From an uncultured Lachnospiraceae bacterium (GTDB lineage Bacteria > Bacillota > Clostridia > Lachnospirales > Lachnospiraceae), in assembly GCA_949051815.1 (NCBI GenBank), contig CARQVR010000025.1, positions 20,613 to 43,435 of the forward strand: DNA of 22,823 nucleotides, in the 5' to 3' direction. This document shows positions 1 to 5,450 of the stretch, piece after piece. Both the position numbers and the translations under genes were made by a program. Each line of letters starts with the position of its first letter. Position 1 is the stretch's first letter. The notes under the pieces were generated by a model. That model did no database searches, was not told the DNA's origin, and saw nothing but the letters and a program-made list of their open reading frames with translations.

Positions 1-171
1 CTGACGGCTTTTTCGGATTGCGGATGCATAGGGCGAAAGCCCGTGAGCGAGATGAAGCGAAGCGGAATCGAGCTGCACTGCGTGACAGAGTGCGCAAGTG
101 AAAAAGCGGCAGCCTGCTGACGGCTTTTTCGGATTGCGGATGCATAGGGCGAAAGCCCGTGAGCGAGATGA
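1..171. repeat. 55-bp direct repeat in front of leuA
   Basis: Bases 1-55 and 117-171 read as identical by eye, giving a period of 116 bp. Each copy contains a GGGC-GAAA-GCCC hairpin. The window starts at the first base of a copy, so the array may continue to the left. The spacer between the copies (56-116) is rich in short GCGAAGCG/GTGCGCAAGTG-like words. No ORF and no leucine T-box hallmark is visible. It looks like an intergenic repeat family; its function is unknown. Confidence 0.75.
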
Positions 172-198
172 TAACATCAAAAGGGAGGAATACCAGTC

Positions 199-1881
199 AT
201 GTTAAATTATAAGAGATATCGCAGAAATCCGGTGGTGGATTACCCCGGGAGGGAGTGGGCAGACAAACAGATCGAGAAAGCGCCCATCTGGTGCAGCGTG
301 GATCTGCGCGACGGCAATCAGGCGCTGATCGACCCGATGGTAGTGTCTGAAAAAATCGAGTTCTTTAATTATCTGATTAAGCTTGGCTTTAAGGAAATTG
401 AAATCGGGTTCCCGGCAGCCAGCCAGATTGAATTTGATTTTCTGCGCCAGCTTGTGGACCGGAAACTGATTCCCGACGATGTGGTGGTACAGGTTCTGAC
501 ACAGTGCCGCGAGGAGCTTGTGGAGCGCACTTTCGCGTCCATCGAGGGCTGTAAACAGGCCATTGTGCATATTTACAACTCCACTTCCACCCTGCAAAGG
601 GACGTGGTTTTCCATATGAGCCGTGAGGAGATCATAAACATAGCCGTTGAGGGAACAAAGATGGTGAAGCGTCACGCGGAGAAATTCCCCGGAAAGGTTA
701 TTCTGGAATACTCTCCCGAGAGCTTTACCGGCACCGAGCTTGACTACGCGCTGGAAGTCTGCAACGCGGTACAGAGGGAATGGAGCCCGACCAGGGAAAA
801 TCCCATGATTATCAATCTTCCCTCCACAGTGGAAATGACCACACCCAATGTCTTTGCAGACCGAATCGAGTGGATGAACAAGCATCTGGAAAACAGGGAA
901 GCCATTATTTTAAGCATACATCCCCATAACGACAGAGGAACCGGCGTGGCGACGGCGGAGCTTGCTCTGCTTGCAGGCGCGGATCGCGTGGAAGGCACGC
1001 TCTTTGGAAACGGTGAGAGAACCGGTAATGTGGATATTTTAAATATTGCCTACAATATGTTCTCGCAGGGAATCGACCCTGAGCTTGCCATCGAGCATGT
1101 AAACGAGAGCATTGAGATTTACGAAAGATGCTGTAAGATTCCTGTACACCCAAGACACCCTTACGCGGGCAAGCTGGTGTTTACCGCTTTCTCAGGCTCT
1201 CATCAGGATGCCATCAACAAGGGCACGAAGGCTATGCGGGAGCGCAATAACGAATATTGGGAAGTGCCCTATCTGCCCATTGATCCGGCGGATATCGGAC
1301 GGGAATACGAACCCATCGTTCGCATCAATTCCCAGTCCGGAAAGGGCGGCGTGGCTTTCGTCATGGATACTTATTTCGGCTTTAAACTGCCGAAGGGAAT
1401 GCACCGTGAGTTTGCCAATGTGATTCAGGCCATCTCTGAAAAACAGGGTGAGGTCAGCCCGGACCAGATCATGGAGAGCTTCCGTCAGGAGTATCTGTTA
1501 AAGAAAGAACCCATCCATTTCAGAAGACTGCGCGTGGATGATCTGAGTGAGGAGACGAAGTCCGAGTTTGATACAAAGGTAACCGTGGTTTACACCGACA
1601 AGGGCGTGGAGAAACGCTTCGAGGCGGTGGGCAACGGTCCTATCGACGCGGTGAAGCGGGGCCTGCAAGAGACACTTGATATCAATGTCAAGATTCTCGA
1701 TTATGAGGAGCACGCGCTCCAGAGTGGTTCCAACTCTCAGGCGGCGGCCTACATTCATCTGCTGGATGCGGAGAGCGGCAGCGTGACATACGGCGTGGGC
1801 GTCAGCTCCAATATCACGAGGGCATCCGTGCGGGCAATCTTCTCGGCTGTGAACCGGCTGGGACTTGGGGAACACAAGTGA
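199..1881 (+). CDS. leuA: 2-isopropylmalate synthase (long form)
   Basis: This is the first committed enzyme of leucine synthesis: it condenses acetyl-CoA with 2-oxoisovalerate to give 2-isopropylmalate in the cytosol. The 560-aa length fits the long (yeast/actinobacterial-type) LeuA subfamily. The catalytic TIM barrel carries DLRDGNQ at about 35-41, where the Asp and Arg bind metal and substrate. The metal-binding HPHNDRG is at 241-247 and GNGERTGN at 270-277. Residues from about 430 to the end match the C-terminal leucine-sensing dimer domain, so feedback inhibition is expected. The start is set by AAGGGAGG at 180-187, 11 nt before the ATG. No other leu or ilv gene is visible next to it. 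The only upstream feature is the 55-bp repeat, and no T-box was found. Both domains look intact. Confidence 0.95.
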   Translation: MLNYKRYRRNPVVDYPGREWADKQIEKAPIWCSVDLRDGNQALIDPMVVSEKIEFFNYLIKLGFKEIEIGFPAASQIEFDFLRQLVDRKLIPDDVVVQVLTQCREELVERTFASIEGCKQAIVHIYNSTSTLQRDVVFHMSREEIINIAVEGTKMVKRHAEKFPGKVILEYSPESFTGTELDYALEVCNAVQREWSPTRENPMIINLPSTVEMTTPNVFADRIEWMNKHLENREAIILSIHPHNDRGTGVATAELALLAGADRVEGTLFGNGERTGNVDILNIAYNMFSQGIDPELAIEHVNESIEIYERCCKIPVHPRHPYAGKLVFTAFSGSHQDAINKGTKAMRERNNEYWEVPYLPIDPADIGREYEPIVRINSQSGKGGVAFVMDTYFGFKLPKGMHREFANVIQAISEKQGEVSPDQIMESFRQEYLLKKEPIHFRRLRVDDLSEETKSEFDTKVTVVYTDKGVEKRFEAVGNGPIDAVKRGLQETLDINVKILDYEEHALQSGSNSQAAAYIHLLDAESGSVTYGVGVSSNITRASVRAIFSAVNRLGLGEHK

Positions 1882-1918
1882 TTAACGTTATTTCGTATAT
1901 ATAAATACAAAATAGCAA

Positions 1919-1947
1919 TTGACTTGTCCTTTGGAATTTTCTATAAT
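1919..1947 (+). promoter_or_regulatory. Promoter of the 53-aa hydrophobic peptide
   Basis: TTGACT (1919-1924) and TATAAT (1942-1947) are separated by exactly 17 bp. The predicted start falls near 1954, at the first base of the AGGTGTTACC motif that is repeated in inverted orientation at 2230-2260. Confidence 0.75.
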
Positions 1948-1953
1948 GAATGC

Positions 1954-1987
1954 AGGTGTTACCTTAAACGGTAAGCGGTTCACCTTT
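1954..1987 (+). repeat. Leader hairpin, left copy of an inverted repeat
   Basis: AGGTG (1954-1958) can pair with CACCT (1981-1985), and TTACC (1959-1963) with GGTAA (1970-1974), forming a hairpin at the very 5' end of the toxin mRNA. A variant of the same element (AGGTGTTACCTATAGC, then CGGTTCACCTT) occurs on the opposite strand at 2260-2230, again directly after a promoter. The two copies therefore flank the small gene as imperfect inverted repeats. Confidence 0.65.
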
Positions 1988-2038
1988 CGCCAAAATGAGT
2001 ACATTTTGAGAACTTCCGGTATTCTGGGGGTGATACAT

Positions 2039-2200
2039 ATGGAAAATTTCCGAAAGGTAAAGGATATGATGATAGAAATGATCTTAGAGATTGCAGGTAT
2101 CATGGTGACTATTATCAGTATTATTGTCACGATAAGCAGTATGATACAGTCTCACAAGACACATAAACATCAAAAAAGCAACCGCCCACACCAAGGATGA
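2039..2200 (+). CDS. Small hydrophobic peptide, candidate type I toxin
   Basis: This 53-aa peptide has an amphipathic N-terminus, one hydrophobic Ile/Val/Met-rich segment at about 13-37 that could span the membrane, and a polar His/Lys-rich tail (SHKTHKHQK, 38-46). That layout is typical of type I toxins of the Fst/TxpA/Hol_Tox kind, though I cannot assign a family. GGGGGTGAT lies 5 nt before the ATG, which favours this start over an in-frame codon at 1919 that lies inside the promoter. The mRNA would have a structured leader of about 85 nt. The stop codon sits in the loop of the terminator hairpin, and an antisense promoter faces the gene from the right. The predicted role is membrane damage or growth arrest when the antisense RNA is lost. 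It could instead be a small membrane regulator. Confidence 0.65.
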   Translation: MENFRKVKDMMIEMILEIAGIMVTIISIIVTISSMIQSHKTHKHQKSNRPHQG

Positions 2201-2213
2201 GTTGCTTTTTTGA
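2170..2213. terminator. Bidirectional terminator shared by toxin and antisense RNA
   Basis: A perfect 13-bp stem is formed by 2170-2182 (TCAAAAAAGCAAC) and 2201-2213 (GTTGCTTTTTTGA), with an 18-nt loop. Each arm ends in a run of six A or T, so it can act as an intrinsic terminator in both directions. The last five codons and the stop codon of the 53-aa peptide lie in the loop. Confidence 0.85.
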
Positions 2214-2261
2214 TATGTAACTGAAATCCAAGGTGAACCGTTTGCTATAGGTAACACCTTT
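2170..2261 (-). ncRNA. Candidate antisense (antitoxin) RNA
   Basis: A strong - strand promoter at 2268-2296 predicts a transcript that starts near 2261 and ends in the shared terminator, about 90 nt long. It would overlap the 3' end of the toxin mRNA. Its 5' end repeats the leader motif of the toxin mRNA (AGGTGTTACC, then CGGTTCACCTT). I see no ORF with a ribosome binding site in it. The role as antitoxin is inferred from the layout alone. Confidence 0.55.
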
Positions 2262-2267
2262 AAAATT

Positions 2268-2296
2268 ATAATATCGCAGGCATCCGGTCATGTCAA
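2268..2296 (-). promoter_or_regulatory. Promoter of the antisense RNA
   Basis: On the - strand, TTGACA (2296-2291) and TATTAT (2273-2268) are 17 bp apart. The -35 box is a perfect consensus, stronger than the toxin's TTGACT, as expected if the antitoxin RNA must be in excess. Confidence 0.65.
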
Positions 2297-2300
2297 CACA

Positions 2301-2321
2301 TTTTGATAATAAATATCAAAA
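2301..2321. promoter_or_regulatory. Palindrome, possible operator
   Basis: TTTTGATA (2301-2308) and TATCAAAA (2314-2321) form a perfect 8-bp inverted repeat with a 5-bp spacer. It lies just upstream of the antisense RNA promoter and about 57 bp before the sirtuin gene, so a bound protein could affect either. A TTGACT at 2335-2340 without a good -10 box is nearby. The sirtuin promoter is not clear. Confidence 0.35.
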
Positions 2322-2377
2322 TTAAATACGAGAGTTGACTTAATAACAAATACATTGAGTGTGAAGGAGGTAACTTT

Positions 2378-3094
2378 ATGGAGAATCTTGAACTGCTAAA
2401 ACAGTGGGTAAGCGAATCGGATAACATCGTTTTCTTCGGCGGTGCGGGAGTGTCCACGGAGAGCGGCATTCCGGATTTCCGGAGTGTGGACGGCCTTTAT
2501 AACCAGCAATACGACTATCCGCCGGAAACCATATTGAGCCATACCTTTTACAGAAGAAACACTGACGAATTTTATCGGTTTTACCGGAATAAGATGCTCT
2601 GTCTCGATGCGAAGCCAAACGCAGCCCACTTAAAGCTGGCGCAGTGGGAACGCGAAGGCAGTCTCAAAGCGGTGGTGACCCAGAACATAGATGGTCTTCA
2701 CCAGGCGGCGGGCAGCGAAAAGGTGTATGAGCTTCACGGTTCTGTCCTGCGCAATTTCTGCGAAAGCTGCCATAAGTTTTACGACGTGCATTATATTGCC
2801 GATTCAGAGGGCGTGCCGAAATGCACATGCGGCGGCGATATCAAACCGGACGTGGTGCTCTATGAGGAGGGGCTGGACCAGAACACGCTCACGGGCGCGA
2901 TCCGCGCCATCAGCGAAGCGGACGTACTGATTGTGGGCGGCACCTCTCTGGCCGTTTATCCGGCCGCAGGACTGCTGGATTATTACAACGGAAATAAACT
3001 GGTGCTCGTCAATAAGACGCCTACCGCAAGGGACGGTATTGCGGATCTGGTGGTGCAGGGAAGCATCGGGGAGATCTTCTCGCAGTTGGACTGA
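2378..3094 (+). CDS. cobB: NAD-dependent protein deacylase, sirtuin family
   Basis: Sir2-type enzymes remove acetyl (or acyl) groups from lysine using NAD+, giving nicotinamide and O-acetyl-ADP-ribose, in the cytosol. The 238-aa length is normal for bacterial sirtuins. Visible motifs are GAGVSTESGIPDFRS (22-36, NAD binding), TQNIDGLH (101-108), catalytic His120 in ELHG, KPDVVLYEE (156-164) and GTSLAVYP (188-195). The zinc site has C128-x-x-C131 and then C149-x-C151, so the second pair is CxC rather than the usual CxxC; my impression is that clostridial sirtuins often show this. GAAGGAGG, 7 nt before the ATG, fixes the start. It stands alone between the type I TA-like locus and the Uma2 block, and I see no acetyltransferase partner. 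The symbol npdA is used for the same family. Confidence 0.93.
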   Translation: MENLELLKQWVSESDNIVFFGGAGVSTESGIPDFRSVDGLYNQQYDYPPETILSHTFYRRNTDEFYRFYRNKMLCLDAKPNAAHLKLAQWEREGSLKAVVTQNIDGLHQAAGSEKVYELHGSVLRNFCESCHKFYDVHYIADSEGVPKCTCGGDIKPDVVLYEEGLDQNTLTGAIRAISEADVLIVGGTSLAVYPAAGLLDYYNGNKLVLVNKTPTARDGIADLVVQGSIGEIFSQLD

Positions 3095-3107
3095 TATATG
3101 GTTTGAG

Positions 3108-3132
3108 GCGGACACCAGGAAACGGAGTCCGC
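3108..3132 (+). terminator. Hairpin after the sirtuin gene
   Basis: GCGGAC (3108-3113) pairs with GTCCGC (3127-3132), and the flanking ATATG and CATAT can extend the stem. There is no T run after it, so it is a weak terminator or an mRNA 3'-end stabiliser. Confidence 0.4.
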
Positions 3133-3137
3133 ATATC

Positions 3138-3166
3138 TTGAGAACTATTTTTGAATATACTATAAT
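3138..3166 (+). promoter_or_regulatory. Candidate upstream promoter of the first Uma2 unit
   Basis: TTGAGA (3138-3143) and TATAAT (3161-3166) have 17-bp spacing. It lies about 85 bp upstream of the promoter at 3225 that both Uma2 copies share. I see no counterpart in front of copy 2, so copy 1 may have an extra promoter. Confidence 0.4.
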
Positions 3167-3224
3167 GCCGGCAGGCAATTAAGAAGCTGGTGGATCAATT
3201 GACATGAAATACGTTTTTTCGTTC

Positions 3225-3254
3225 TTGACATTTCGTTCTTCTGTCCTCTATAAT
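3225..3254 (+). promoter_or_regulatory. Promoter of Uma2 copy 1
   Basis: TTGACA (3225-3230) and TATAAT (3249-3254) are 18 bp apart. The predicted start is near 3261, the first base of the first leader stem. Copy 2 keeps both boxes with a 17-bp spacer. Confidence 0.75.
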
Positions 3255-3260
3255 AATTAC

Positions 3261-3500
3261 AAAGCATATACGTTCTATTGACAACAAATATTCAGAGCCG
3301 TCTCATTATCAGCTCCGAAGTCATATGAAATCAGGGATTCTAACTGATTTTCCAGTCTTATATTCAGAATTTCTATGCTTTTAAATCAACCAATACAATT
3401 TAAAAGCAGGAGATTCTAAACCGCCGCAATACCGTAACGGCGGATGGGCAAATACCAGAACAATTGTCCCTTTTTCTCCTGCGGAACAGGAGGAAAGTCT
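3261..3500 (+). promoter_or_regulatory. Structured 5' leader with switch-like pairing, Uma2 copy 1
   Basis: This 240-nt leader holds four stems that compete in sequence. P1 pairs 3261-3268 (AAAGCATA) with 3374-3381. P2 pairs 3377-3386 (GCTTTTAAAT) with 3398-3407 and overlaps the 3' arm of P1. P3 pairs 3406-3412 (GCAGGAG) with 3476-3482 (CTCCTGC). P4 pairs 3476-3481 (CTCCTG) with 3487-3492 (CAGGAG) and hides the Shine-Dalgarno AGGAGG at 3488-3493. P1 plus P3 would leave the RBS free, and P2 plus P4 would mask it. Additional hairpins are 3328-3334/3344-3350 and CCGCCG/CGGCGG at 3421-3443. The form resembles a translational riboswitch or an RNA thermosensor. I match it to no known class, and the ligand is unknown. 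Confidence 0.6.
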
Positions 3501-4100
3501 ATGGAAGTCAGAAAAACACGGGAATGGGAAGAAATGCAAAGAGAGGAACGGTTTATGGCAATGAAAGGCGGAAAGGGCTATACGATCGCGGATATTGAGG
3601 CGCTGCCCGAAGGAGAACGGGCGGAACTGATTGACGGGGAAATGTTTCGGATGGATGCACCTGCATGGACGCATCAGGATTTTCTGATAGAAATTGCATA
3701 TGAGATCAAATCTTATATCAGAAAGAACAAGGGACGCTGTAAAGTTATGCCAGCGCCTTTTGCGGTGTATATTAAGAAGGATCGGTATAACTATGTGGAG
3801 CCGGACATTTCCGTGATCTGCGATGAGGAAAAGAAAAGCGAAAAAGGCTGTCAGGGCGCACCGGACTGGACAATCGAGATCGTGTCACCCTCCAGCATAA
3901 AAATGGACTGTGAGCGAAAGGTAAAGCTGTACCGCGAAGCGGGCGTGCGGGAATACTGGATTGTGGATGTGGAGAAGCAGGCAGTGACCGTGTACGATTT
4001 TGAACATAACGAAAACGCGGTACTGTATACTTTTACGGAGCAGATTCAGGTGGGGATCTTTGAAGACTTGTACCTGAATCTGGGAGAAATGGATATTTAA
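3501..4100 (+). CDS. Uma2 family (DUF820) nuclease-like protein, copy 1
   Basis: This 199-aa protein belongs to the Uma2/DUF820 family, whose fold is PD-(D/E)XK restriction-endonuclease-like; the biological role of the family is poorly known. Family landmarks are ELIDGE (42-47), EPDISVI (100-106, with Asp102), EIVSPSS (126-132, with Glu126), the K-x-x-x-Y segment at 140-144, and GVREYWIVD (148-156), so the putative active-site Asp/Glu/Lys set is present. There is no signal peptide or membrane segment. AGGAGG, 7 nt before the ATG at 3501, decides the start; an in-frame ATG at 3444 lies inside the leader structure and lacks an RBS. A near twin follows 1.2 kb downstream. There is no methyltransferase nearby, so a classical restriction system is unlikely. 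Confidence 0.85.
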   Translation: MEVRKTREWEEMQREERFMAMKGGKGYTIADIEALPEGERAELIDGEMFRMDAPAWTHQDFLIEIAYEIKSYIRKNKGRCKVMPAPFAVYIKKDRYNYVEPDISVICDEEKKSEKGCQGAPDWTIEIVSPSSIKMDCERKVKLYREAGVREYWIVDVEKQAVTVYDFEHNENAVLYTFTEQIQVGIFEDLYLNLGEMDI

Positions 4101-4133
4101 GCATGTAAAGGCAGAAAAGAAACGGAGAAGAGT

Positions 4134-4325
4134 ATGGACATTCAGGTCGGTGATATATTAAAAATGAAAAAGAAGCACCCCTGCGGTTCCGCAGAGTGGG
4201 AAGTGCTGCGGATCGGCGCGGATTTCCGGTTGAAATGCACAGGCTGCGCACATCAGATTATGATTCCGCGGGTAAAAGCGGAGAAGAATGTGCGTGGCAT
4301 AACACGCAAACAGAGTGTGATATAA
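4134..4325 (+). CDS. DUF951 family small protein
   Basis: This 63-aa protein matches DUF951 as I know it: an N-terminal DIQVGDILKMKKKHPCGS stretch, then WEVLRIGADFRLKCTGC (about 22-38) and HQIMIPR. Cys17, Cys35 and Cys38 (CTGC) could bind metal or act in redox. The function is unknown; the family is common in Firmicutes as a small basic cytosolic protein. An AACGGAGAAG stretch just before the ATG supplies the RBS. The gene starts 33 bp after Uma2 copy 1 and may share its transcript. The second Uma2 copy has no DUF951 after it, although the short sequence after its stop codon still resembles the one here. Confidence 0.85.
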   Translation: MDIQVGDILKMKKKHPCGSAEWEVLRIGADFRLKCTGCAHQIMIPRVKAEKNVRGITRKQSVI

Positions 4326-4342
4326 TAATAATTGACAAAAGC

Positions 4343-4385
4343 TGCCTCTGCCTGCCATGATTGCGTTCGTAATCGTGGAGAGGCA
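4343..4385 (+). other. Long imperfect hairpin between DUF951 and Uma2 copy 2
   Basis: TGCCTCT (4343-4349) pairs with AGAGGCA (4379-4385). The inner stem CCATGATT (4355-4362) pairs with AATCGTGG (4371-4378) with one G-U pair. A 5-nt bulge separates the two stems on one side only. No T run follows, so it is a poor intrinsic terminator. It could still end or stabilise the upstream transcript. Confidence 0.45.
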
Positions 4386-4423
4386 CTGTCGGAGCATCTG
4401 ATAAAATGTGCGCTTTTTCGTTC

Positions 4424-4452
4424 TTGACATTTCGTTCCACTGTTTCTATAAT
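4424..4452 (+). promoter_or_regulatory. Promoter of Uma2 copy 2
   Basis: TTGACA (4424-4429) and TATAAT (4447-4452) have 17-bp spacing. It is homologous to the promoter at 3225-3254, with one base less in the spacer. The predicted start is near 4459. Confidence 0.75.
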
Positions 4453-4458
4453 GAATAC

Positions 4459-4698
4459 AAAGCATATACATTCTATTGACAACAAATATTCGGAGTTGCT
4501 TCGTCATTCGCTCCGAAGTCATATGAAATCAGTGATTCTAACTGATTTTCCAGTCTTATATTCAGAATTTCTATGCTTTTAAATCAACCAATACAATTTA
4601 AAAGCAGGAGATTCTAAACCGCCGCAATACCGTAACGGCGGATGGGCAAATACCAGAACAATTGTCCCTTTTTCTCCTGCGGAACAGGAGGAAAGTCT
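4459..4698 (+). promoter_or_regulatory. Structured 5' leader with switch-like pairing, Uma2 copy 2
   Basis: This leader has the same length and the same set of competing stems as the leader of copy 1, shifted by 1198 bp, including the CTCCTG/CAGGAG hairpin over the Shine-Dalgarno site. The main difference is a 19-nt block (4492-4510) that differs from copy 1 at about half of its positions. Here CGGAG (4491-4495) pairs with CTCCG (4511-4515), whereas copy 1 uses a shifted GAGC/GCTC pairing. Nearly all other bases match. Confidence 0.6.
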
Positions 4699-5298
4699 AT
4701 GGAAGTCAGAAAAACACGGGAATGGGAAGAAATGCAAAGAGAGGAACGGTTTATGGCAATGAAAGGCGGAAAGGGCTATACGATCGCGGATATTGAGGCG
4801 CTGCCCGAAGGAGAACGGGCGGAACTGATTGACGGGGAAATGTTTCGGATGGATGCACCTGCATGGACGCATCAGGATTTTCTGATAGAAATTGCATATG
4901 AGATCAAATCTTATATCAGAAAGAACAAGGGACGCTGTAAAGTTATGCCAGCGCCTTTTGCGGTGTATATTAAGAAGGATCGGTATAACTATGTGGAGCC
5001 GGACATTTCCGTGATCTGCGATGAGGAAAAGAAAAGCGAAAAAGGCTGTCAGGGCGCACCGGACTGGACAATCGAGATCGTGTCACCCTCCAGCATAAAA
5101 ATGGACTGTGAGCGAAAGGTAAAGCTGTACCGCGAAGCGGGCGTGCGGGAATACTGGATTGTGGATGTGGAGAAGCAGGCAGTGACCGTGTACGATTTTG
5201 AACATAACAAAGACGCGGTACAGTATGCCTTTACGGAACGGATTCAGGCGGGGATCTTCGATGACCTGTACCTGAATCTGGGAGCGATGGATATTTAA
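4699..5298 (+). CDS. Uma2 family (DUF820) nuclease-like protein, copy 2
   Basis: This 199-aa protein is identical to copy 1 over residues 1-170 and differs at about eight positions in the last 30 residues (for example NKDAVQYAF in place of NENAVLYTF, and LGAMDI in place of LGEMDI). The Uma2 landmarks ELIDGE, EPDIS, EIVSPSS and GVREYWIVD are all kept, so it should have the same fold and putative active site. The start uses the same AGGAGG 7 nt before the ATG. It has its own promoter and switch-like leader and ends in a strong terminator. The near-perfect core with divergent ends suggests recent duplication or gene conversion; both copies look functional. Confidence 0.85.
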   Translation: MEVRKTREWEEMQREERFMAMKGGKGYTIADIEALPEGERAELIDGEMFRMDAPAWTHQDFLIEIAYEIKSYIRKNKGRCKVMPAPFAVYIKKDRYNYVEPDISVICDEEKKSEKGCQGAPDWTIEIVSPSSIKMDCERKVKLYREAGVREYWIVDVEKQAVTVYDFEHNKDAVQYAFTERIQAGIFDDLYLNLGAMDI

Positions 5299-5318
5299 GC
5301 GGATAAGAGCAGAAAAGA

Positions 5319-5357
5319 GACGTCCCTTTGGCACGAAGCCATTGGGACGTCCTTTTT
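5319..5357 (+). terminator. Rho-independent terminator after Uma2 copy 2
   Basis: GACGTCCC (5319-5326) and GGGACGTC (5344-5351) form a perfect 8-bp stem with a 17-nt loop. CTTTTT follows at 5352-5357. The stem begins 21 bp after the Uma2 stop codon. It also lies about 100 bp beyond the end of the converging giant gene, but T-rich sequence on that side is weaker. Confidence 0.85.
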
Positions 5358-5450
5358 CATGTCTTTTTTCAGTTTACCGGTGGCAGATGACAGAGCTGTC
5401 TGCCTAAAGCCGGTTATTTACTTCTGGTGGTTTATGGATTCGGTCTGCGT

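Larger units (their letters stand above)
3213..5322 (+). repeat. Tandem duplication of promoter, leader and Uma2 gene
   Basis: Unit 1 (about 3213-4123) and unit 2 (about 4412-5322) are direct repeats of roughly 910 bp, offset by 1198 bp. By eye they look identical from about 3336 to 4009, and diverge in the upstream leader and in the last 30 codons. The similarity ends shortly after each stop codon. The DUF951 gene and a hairpin occupy the gap between the units. Confidence 0.9.

Noticed and set aside
56..198. Leucine T-box or attenuator before leuA
   Set aside because: No AGGGTGGNACCGCG-like antiterminator box and no terminator hairpin with a T run was found between the repeat and the gene.
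202..885. 227-codon open frame antisense to leuA
   Set aside because: The LeuA frame has all catalytic motifs; the antisense frame has none and no ribosome binding site.
3381..4872. Two identical 97-codon - strand frames (3381-3674 and 4579-4872)
   Set aside because: They are identical only because they lie opposite the duplicated leader and Uma2 start. They have no RBS and cross the leader structure.
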